This document shows, in pieces, positions 5,437 to 10,031 of a stretch of DNA of 10,031 nucleotides. Below the pieces are notes generated by a model, which ran no database searches, was not told the origin of the DNA, and saw nothing but the letters and a program-made list of their open reading frames with translations. The translations under genes and the position numbers were made by a program. The stretch's first letter is position 1. Each line of letters starts with the position of its first letter. The DNA comes from Yoonia sp. (GTDB lineage Bacteria > Pseudomonadota > Alphaproteobacteria > Rhodobacterales > Rhodobacteraceae), in contig JAPKCP010000112.1 of the NCBI GenBank assembly GCA_028822885.1, forward strand, positions 1 through 10,031. The letters run 5' to 3'.

Positions 5437-8346
5437 TTAGAGGTCTGGTAGCAGAGCCTGAAGGTCTGCTGCGTCCATTGGGCGCGCCAGACCGTACCCC
5501 TGCAAATAATCGCACCCTAGGTCTGCGAGGGCCGAAACATGCTCTCGCGTTTCCACACCCTCTGCGACGACCGCGATGCCGAGAACGTGACCAATTTCGA
5601 TAATTGAAGCGACAAGACGCCTTTGTTGTTGGCTTTGAACGAGTGGCATCACCAACTGTCGATCAATCTTGAGCCGATCTGGTCGCAGATTGAGCAGTCC
5701 AACCATTGAGGCATGGCCCGTGCCAAAATCATCAATCTCAATTGCGATTCCAAGTTCGCGCATACATGCAAGATTTTTTGCCAAGTGTTCATTTGTGTCA
5801 TCAAGGAAAACAGATTCGAGCAGTTCAAAGGCGAAATTCTGCTCTTCATCGGCGAGATGGGCAATGCGCATGGGCAGCAATGGATCAAGCAAGCGCTTTG
5901 CGGATACATTGACGGAAATTTGCCGAACGTATTTGCCAGCGGCCCGCCATATTTTTGAGTCTTCAAGCGCTCGTTCGAACACGAGTTGGTCAATTTTGGC
6001 GACCATATCAATTTCTTCTGCGATGCTTAGAAACGCGTCAGGCGCGAGACGGCCACGCGTTGGGTGATCCCACCTGACAAGAGCTTCTGCGCCAACGATT
6101 TCCAACGTTTGGCAATCGTATTGTGGTTGGTAGACGCATTGAAACTGGCCTTGATCAAGCGCGACTAGAATATCGTCAGCGCATTGTCGTCGTGCCAAAG
6201 CTGCGGTTTTTAGGTCAGGCGAATAGAATTGAAATTGCCCGCGCCCTTCTTCCTTGGCACGATAAAGAGCGAGATCGGCGTTCGAAAACAGCGCGGAATC
6301 GTCTGGAGTTGGTCCTTCATCGGTTGCAATACCGATGCTGAGCCCAAACCGACATTCATGGCCTTGAAACAGAAACGGGCGTCTTGCCTCGTGAATTAAG
6401 CCACGCGCCCAATATCCTAACAAAGCGTCGTGTGGGGCATGATCCAGAAAGACGACAAATTCATCTCCGCCAACGCGCGCAATAATGCTATTTGGGGTCG
6501 CAGCGTTGCGAAGTATATCCGCGACATGGCACAGGACGGCATCTCCGGCTGCGTGCCCTAGCGTGTCATTGATTTGTTTGAAACGATCGAGATCAATATG
6601 TAGCACGGCGCTTCGCATTTTGGTCTTAACCCGACGTGGCACAGAAGCTTTACGGTAGCTTTCAAGGAGTCGGCGGTTTGGTAATGCCGTTAGCGCATCA
6701 TGATTGGACTGATATTCCATCTCAGCGCGCGCTGCCTCAAGCGCTGCATTTTGCTCAATTGCTTTTTCGTTTGCGCGTTTAAGGGCCGTGGCCTGTTCGT
6801 GTTCAGTGGTTGTATCCCAGTTCACGCCAATCAACTTAGCGACACCAAGCGCGTCGTTATAGTGACGCCCTGTCGAACGGATATGGCGTAAGGTGCCGTC
6901 TTTGTGAATGATCCGGTATGACAGATCAAAGTTCTTGCGTTCGCGGACCGACATCTCGCTTTCGGTCAAGATTTGGTCGCGGTCGTCCGGGTGAATGGAA
7001 TCCTTCCAAATGGTCTTTGGTTGTTGGCGTATTTTGTCGGTGATTCCATAGATGTCATACATCTGCCGGTCCCAAAACAAGATCTTCTTGTCGATGTTGT
7101 ATTCCCAAACGCCAATGCCTGAAGTCGTTAAGGCAAGTTCGAGTCGTTTTGAAATATCCTCGTATTGGTTACCAAGCTGTTTGAGGTGGCTGATATCAGT
7201 GTCTGTCCCGATCATACGTTCAGGACGGCCATTTAAGTCGCGTGCAATCACTTCCCCGCGGGAAAGAATCCAGATCCAATGGCCGTTCGCGTGGCGCTCG
7301 CGGAATTCATCAAAAAATTGGTCAATCTGACCGGTATTCACAGCATCAATACGTGTGAGAAGCGCCGCGCGGTCAAGTGGATGAGCCCGATCTAACAGCT
7401 CGTCTACAAGTTGGGTTCCGTGATCGTCGTCTTTCAAGCCTCGGATACCGCGCCAGCCAGAGGAGTAGAATCGTGTGCCTTTCGTGACATCAATATCCCA
7501 AAGGCCATGCATGTCGCTGTCCATGGCGTGCTGCCAGCGCGGCTCTAGCGCATTGAGTTTTGCCAAAGAGTCCTGCGTTTGTTGAAGGTGTGACACATCG
7601 CTATCTGTTCCGATAAGCCTGTGTGGTTTGCCTGACGGATCACGTTCGGTCACGCGGCCTTGCGACCGGATGGTGATCCAATGGCCATCCGCGTGCTTTT
7701 CGCGGAATTGAACATCACTTGACCCATCGCGTAGCAGTGTCCGCGTTGCACGCATGATTAGAGGCAGGTCTTCGGGATGAATATTGCCCAGCTCGCCATC
7801 ATGAAGTGTGCGTGGGATTTCAGATTTGTCCAGCCCACGAAGCGTAAACCAAGCATCTGACCGAAATGTCTGCTTCACGGTGCGATCATACGACCAAAAC
7901 CCGTCAGGGAGATTGTCGATTACTTCGGACCAGAAGCCGCTTTCAGGCTGGTATTCATTGGGGTGTTGATCGTGACTTTGGTCGGGGACCAAAAGCCCAA
8001 GGATGCCTGAGTTCCATTGTTCCGACCCATCCACAGCCGTAAACCAAATCGATCGTCCTTTGTGTGTCGTCTTGAAAATGCATCCATCGCTTTGCGTCAA
8101 AACTTTGAAGCCTACGCGGGATCGAAACGCATCACGTTGTTTGGGGTCGATAAGTTCACAAATATCCGGCTCAAATGTACGCTTTGGGTCGAGGCCAATC
8201 CAATCAACCCAAGCTACATTATGATGAATTATAACCCCATCGAAGTCCAAAAAAACCGCTGGAATTGCAAGCGGGTCAATTAAGCTGGCCGCAAGCAAAT
8301 CTGTCGGAGATTCGCGCCCAATTCGCAATGTGCCGCCTCGCTTCAT
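5437..8346 (-). CDS. soluble multi-PAS sensor with intact GGDEF (diguanylate cyclase) and EAL (c-di-GMP phosphodiesterase) domains
   Basis: This large cytoplasmic signalling protein should make and/or break cyclic di-GMP. Residue numbers here count from the in-frame TTG at 8352; the likelier ATG at 8346 is residue 3 (969 residues from there). A degenerate PAS-like segment (about 30-125) is followed by three PAS_3-type sensor units (about 140-255, 274-389, 400-515). A helical, probably coiled-coil linker runs from about 515 to 548. The cyclase domain has GGDEF at 628-632, and the substrate-side HIDLDRFKQINDT segment is normal. The phosphodiesterase domain has the EAL motif (756-758), NVS (814-816), Glu845, DDFGTG (874-879), Lys895, AEGVE (930-934) and Gln951, so hydrolysis should work. 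The cyclase inhibitory RxxD is replaced by TPNS (619-622). There is no signal peptide or membrane segment. PAS units 2 and 3 are near-copies. Neither start has a clear Shine-Dalgarno. Confidence 0.95.
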   Translation of the reverse strand: MKRGGTLRIGRESPTDLLAASLIDPLAIPAVFLDFDGVIIHHNVAWVDWIGLDPKRTFEPDICELIDPKQRDAFRSRVGFKVLTQSDGCIFKTTHKGRSIWFTAVDGSEQWNSGILGLLVPDQSHDQHPNEYQPESGFWSEVIDNLPDGFWSYDRTVKQTFRSDAWFTLRGLDKSEIPRTLHDGELGNIHPEDLPLIMRATRTLLRDGSSDVQFREKHADGHWITIRSQGRVTERDPSGKPHRLIGTDSDVSHLQQTQDSLAKLNALEPRWQHAMDSDMHGLWDIDVTKGTRFYSSGWRGIRGLKDDDHGTQLVDELLDRAHPLDRAALLTRIDAVNTGQIDQFFDEFRERHANGHWIWILSRGEVIARDLNGRPERMIGTDTDISHLKQLGNQYEDISKRLELALTTSGIGVWEYNIDKKILFWDRQMYDIYGITDKIRQQPKTIWKDSIHPDDRDQILTESEMSVRERKNFDLSYRIIHKDGTLRHIRSTGRHYNDALGVAKLIGVNWDTTTEHEQATALKRANEKAIEQNAALEAARAEMEYQSNHDALTALPNRRLLESYRKASVPRRVKTKMRSAVLHIDLDRFKQINDTLGHAAGDAVLCHVADILRNAATPNSIIARVGGDEFVVFLDHAPHDALLGYWARGLIHEARRPFLFQGHECRFGLSIGIATDEGPTPDDSALFSNADLALYRAKEEGRGQFQFYSPDLKTAALARRQCADDILVALDQGQFQCVYQPQYDCQTLEIVGAEALVRWDHPTRGRLAPDAFLSIAEEIDMVAKIDQLVFERALEDSKIWRAAGKYVRQISVNVSAKRLLDPLLPMRIAHLADEEQNFAFELLESVFLDDTNEHLAKNLACMRELGIAIEIDDFGTGHASMVGLLNLRPDRLKIDRQLVMPLVQSQQQRRLVASIIEIGHVLGIAVVAEGVETREHVSALADLGCDYLQGYGLARPMDAADLQALLPDL

Positions 8347-8404
8347 ATTCAATCTGACAAACCATCGCTAACAAAGATTAAGATCGTGATAATGAAGTAT
8401 GCCG

Positions 8405-8414
8405 CTGACGTCAG
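8405..8414. promoter_or_regulatory. 10-bp perfect palindrome in the divergent promoter region
   Basis: CTGACGTCAG lies in the 152-bp gap (8347-8498) between the divergent c-di-GMP protein and copper chaperone genes, about 60 bp from the former start and 85 bp from the latter. Both genes must be started from this gap, so a palindrome here could bind a dimeric regulator. I see no convincing -35/-10 pair on either strand, and one copy of a 10-mer palindrome is weak evidence. Confidence 0.25.
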
Positions 8415-8485
8415 GCAGGTGCGACAGTCGGCGCCTTGTCTTTGTGGCACCACCACGCTACCGAAATACTCTAAATGGTCAGGTC

Positions 8486-8490
8486 AAGGA
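8486..8490 (+). promoter_or_regulatory. ribosome binding site of the copper chaperone gene
   Basis: AAGGA lies eight bases before the ATG at 8499. It decides against the in-frame ATG at 8475, which lies upstream of it and would put eight extra residues before a normal signal peptide. Confidence 0.65.
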
Positions 8491-8498
8491 TACACCTT

Positions 8499-9017
8499 AT
8501 GCGAAAGTTTTTCATTGCTGTGACACTTATGGTTGCGCCATCTTTTGCGATGTCGCATGAGTATAAGATTGGTGACTTGGTTGTGAACCATCCTGCTGCG
8601 AAGACAACACCAGCGACGGCAATGGCGGGTGCTGGCTATCTTGCGATCACTAACAACGGCGACACGTCGGATAGTTTGATCGCAGTCGAGGCTGATTTTC
8701 AGCGCGTTATGATCCATGATACGAAGGTCGAGAATGACATCGCTTCAATGTTCCATATTGATGCTGCCGAAATTGCACCGGGCGGAACGATTATATTCGC
8801 ACCGGGCGGCAAGCACATCATGTTCATGGGACTTGGTGGTGATCCGTTTGAAGCAGGCGAAACGTTCCCCGCGACGCTAATTTTTGAAAAGGCAGGCCGG
8901 CTTGATGTTGAGTTTAATGTTGAAACACTAGAGCAAATTGTTGAAGCGCTTGGCAAAGGTGGTGATGCGATGGACGTCGATCACTCTGGCCATAGTATGG
9001 ACGAAAGTAGCAATTAA
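8499..9017 (+). CDS. periplasmic copper chaperone, PCu(A)C family
   Basis: This 172-residue exported protein should bind Cu(I) in the periplasm and deliver it to the CuA or CuB centre of haem-copper oxidases, usually with a Sco protein. The N-terminus is a signal peptide (basic MRKF, hydrophobic core, likely cut after Ala17 in PSFA). The metal site fits the family pattern H-x10-M-x21-H-x-M exactly, with His73, Met84, His106 and Met108. The C-terminus adds a short His/Met tail (DHSGHSMDE) that might hold extra copper. The start at 8499 is chosen because AAGGA precedes it by eight bases and the signal peptide then begins properly. The gene is divergent from the c-di-GMP gene. The next recognisable gene is a cytochrome c 564 bp away. 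No Sco/SenC gene, a frequent partner, is visible nearby. Family and location are well supported; the client oxidase is inferred. Confidence 0.93.
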   Translation: MRKFFIAVTLMVAPSFAMSHEYKIGDLVVNHPAAKTTPATAMAGAGYLAITNNGDTSDSLIAVEADFQRVMIHDTKVENDIASMFHIDAAEIAPGGTIIFAPGGKHIMFMGLGGDPFEAGETFPATLIFEKAGRLDVEFNVETLEQIVEALGKGGDAMDVDHSGHSMDESSN

Positions 9018-9088
9018 TTCTGGGTAAGCCAAATGGATGTCCTGCGTGTTTGAATAGACGAAATAGTGCCCGTTTGCACATTGAGGTT

Positions 9089-9126
9089 CCGGGAGGCCTG
9101 CACGCTTTTTTTGGGCCTTTACCCGG
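9089..9126 (+). terminator. bulged hairpin after the copper chaperone gene, possible terminator
   Basis: CCGGG-AGGCC (9089-9098) pairs with GGCCT (9114-9118) and CCCGG (9122-9126), giving ten base pairs with a three-base TTA bulge. It starts 72 bp after the chaperone stop. The seven-T run lies inside the loop (9106-9112) rather than after the stem, so this is not a textbook rho-independent terminator. It could instead be an RNA structural element. Confidence 0.3.
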
Positions 9127-9566
9127 AGCCGTAAGATGTTTTGAACGTGACGAAGATGGCGACGCGTTTATTCGCGAGTGCCTTTAACGGGATCAACAAA
9201 ACCGTTACCCCGATGTCGTTTTGATCGGATGGACGGCGATTTTGGATACCAAAGAATCGGATGCTATCAGACTGAATCAGCGCGATTGAGTTGCGTATTT
9301 ACGTGCAACGTTTGTACAAGAACGCAGTCGTGTCAGTTAAAGTGATTGGTCTATGTGCCGCGGTTTTTTCAATTTATTGGGCTTACGTGTGGATATTTTC
9401 CCTTTAACAGATGCGTTTAACACAGGTTGAACGCCATTAGACTTGTGCATGCACTGGCCTCTTAACGGTCACGGAGAATTTTGTGGTTGAGGGTTGGACG
9501 CTTGAGGTACAGGCGCTAACCTGAACGCAAGTGCGGACTTTGATGGCTTACGAGAGAATTGAGATC

Positions 9567-9573
9567 AAAAGGA
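9567..9573 (+). promoter_or_regulatory. ribosome binding site of the cytochrome c gene
   Basis: AAAAGGA ends eight bases before the ATG at 9582, an ideal distance, but only two bases before the in-frame ATG at 9576. This favours 9582 as the start, which also places the signal peptide correctly. Confidence 0.65.
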
Positions 9574-9581
9574 TTATGATT

Positions 9582-10022
9582 ATGAAGACATTTAACATTG
9601 TAGCTGCTCTGACATTGCTGGCAGCGCCTGCATTCGCTGATGGACATTCTGCATCTGGGGATGCAGCCGCCGGTGAAGAGCAGTTCAACCGTCAATGCGT
9701 ATCATGCCACATTGTTGCAGACGCTGACAGGAACGTTCTTGCAGGCCGCGCCGCGAAAACTGGCCCTAACCTTTACGGTGTCGCAGGGCGTGTGCCGGGC
9801 GCAGTCGATAGGTTCCGCTATGGCAGTTCTATTATTGAGCTGGGTGAGACGACTGGCCTTGGTTGGACTGAAGAGAGCTTTGTCGCTTATGTGATGGACC
9901 CGACTGGCTACCTCCGCGAAGCACTCGATAACAGCCGCGCACGCGGGAAAATGTCCTATAAAGTGCGTGAAGAAGCGCAAGCCGTAGATATGTACGCTTT
10001 CCTCGCGACATTCTCTGACTAA
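9582..10022 (+). CDS. periplasmic class I c-type cytochrome (c2/c550-like), single haem
   Basis: This 146-residue exported electron carrier has a signal peptide (MKTFNIVAAL, hydrophobic core, likely cut after Ala19 in PAFA), leaving a mature protein of about 127 residues. One covalent haem site, CVSCH (39-43), supplies His43. The likely sixth ligand is Met124 in the RGKMSYKV segment near the C-terminus, as in c2-type cytochromes. TGPNLYGVAGR (60-70) is the usual class I loop that packs on the haem. The protein should shuttle electrons in the periplasm, for example between the bc1 complex and an oxidase or another acceptor. The start at 9582 is supported by AAAAGGA. An upstream in-frame GTG at 9531 would bury the signal peptide and is unlikely. 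It follows the copper chaperone gene at a distance, and together they hint at a respiratory neighbourhood. Haem number and location are well supported; the redox partner is not. Confidence 0.92.
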   Translation: MKTFNIVAALTLLAAPAFADGHSASGDAAAGEEQFNRQCVSCHIVADADRNVLAGRAAKTGPNLYGVAGRVPGAVDRFRYGSSIIELGETTGLGWTEESFVAYVMDPTGYLREALDNSRARGKMSYKVREEAQAVDMYAFLATFSD

Positions 10023-10031
10023 GCGACGTTC

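Larger units (their letters stand above)
9018..9581. other. 564-bp stretch without a convincing gene; possible decayed coding DNA
   Basis: Between the copper chaperone and the cytochrome I find no gene with a good start, ribosome binding site and recognised product. Three short open frames stand out. A plus-strand frame (9011-9187, 58 codons) and a minus-strand frame (9119-9298, 59 codons) both lack ATG starts. A 38-codon plus-strand frame opens with TTG at 9291 and ends at 9407, and it is hydrophobic. The stretch also holds the bulged hairpin at 9089-9126 and a 10-bp palindrome, GTGCATGCAC, at 9445-9454. The part just before 9567 should carry the cytochrome promoter and leader, but I could not pick a credible -35/-10 pair. 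Pseudogene remains, a long leader or a small RNA are all possible. Confidence 0.4.

Noticed and set aside
8347..8352. TTG at 8352 as the start of the GGDEF-EAL protein
   Set aside because: An ATG two codons later (8346) is the simpler start. Neither has a clear ribosome binding site, so the choice affects only two residues.
8475..8498. ATG at 8475 as the start of the copper chaperone
   Set aside because: The AAGGA at 8486-8490 would lie inside the coding sequence, and the eight extra residues would precede a complete signal peptide.
9494..9522. TTGGAC with TAACCT at 17-base spacing as a cytochrome promoter
   Set aside because: Each hexamer matches the consensus at only three positions, which is no better than chance in a 100-base leader.
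1..10031. CRISPR arrays, tRNA or rRNA genes, insertion sequences, toxin-antitoxin or phage-defence genes
   Set aside because: I looked for spaced direct repeats, cloverleaf arms, terminal inverted repeats and relevant protein motifs, and saw none.

Overview
The codon use, moderate GC content and protein families suggest a marine alphaproteobacterium of the Rhodobacterales (Roseobacter group). The evidence is the PGM1-type phosphoglucomutase, the periplasmic PCu(A)C copper chaperone, a small class I cytochrome c, and a hairpin plus 'GCCTCC-GCGG' 3'-end motif that I remember from that order. The assignment is by pattern memory, not by a search.

Layout. Positions 1-2700 (+) hold the end of a peptide-type ABC importer locus. 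A fused two-domain ATPase (9-1640) overlaps the stop of an unseen upstream gene by 4 bp and is followed 52 bp later by a P1-family (DmpA/NylC-like) self-processing aminopeptidase (1693-2700). Positions 2731-4362 (+) encode a complete alpha-phosphoglucomutase with its own strong ribosome binding site. A 130-bp convergent gap with two hairpins separates it from a minus-strand NAD(P)-dependent 3-hydroxyisobutyrate/tartronate-semialdehyde/glyoxylate reductase-like gene (4493-5365). Upstream of that on the same strand lies a large soluble multi-PAS GGDEF-EAL protein (5437-8346). Divergent from it is a PCu(A)C copper chaperone (8499-9017). A 564-bp stretch without a convincing gene follows, and then a periplasmic cytochrome c (9582-10022).

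How the parts work together. The ABC ATPase and the peptidase look like an uptake-and-cleavage pair for peptides or amide oligomers. The chaperone and the cytochrome both belong to the periplasmic electron-transfer and cytochrome oxidase assembly world. The c-di-GMP protein is a stand-alone cytoplasmic sensor. Its synthase and hydrolase motifs are both intact, but its synthase domain lacks the inhibitory RxxD site.

Most of the window is ordinary core metabolism and signalling, and I see no clear evidence of an undescribed multi-gene system. The items most worth a second look are the peptidase/transporter pairing, the feedback-site-less bifunctional c-di-GMP protein with duplicated PAS units, and the unexplained 9018-9581 gap. 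That gap holds start-less open frames on both strands.
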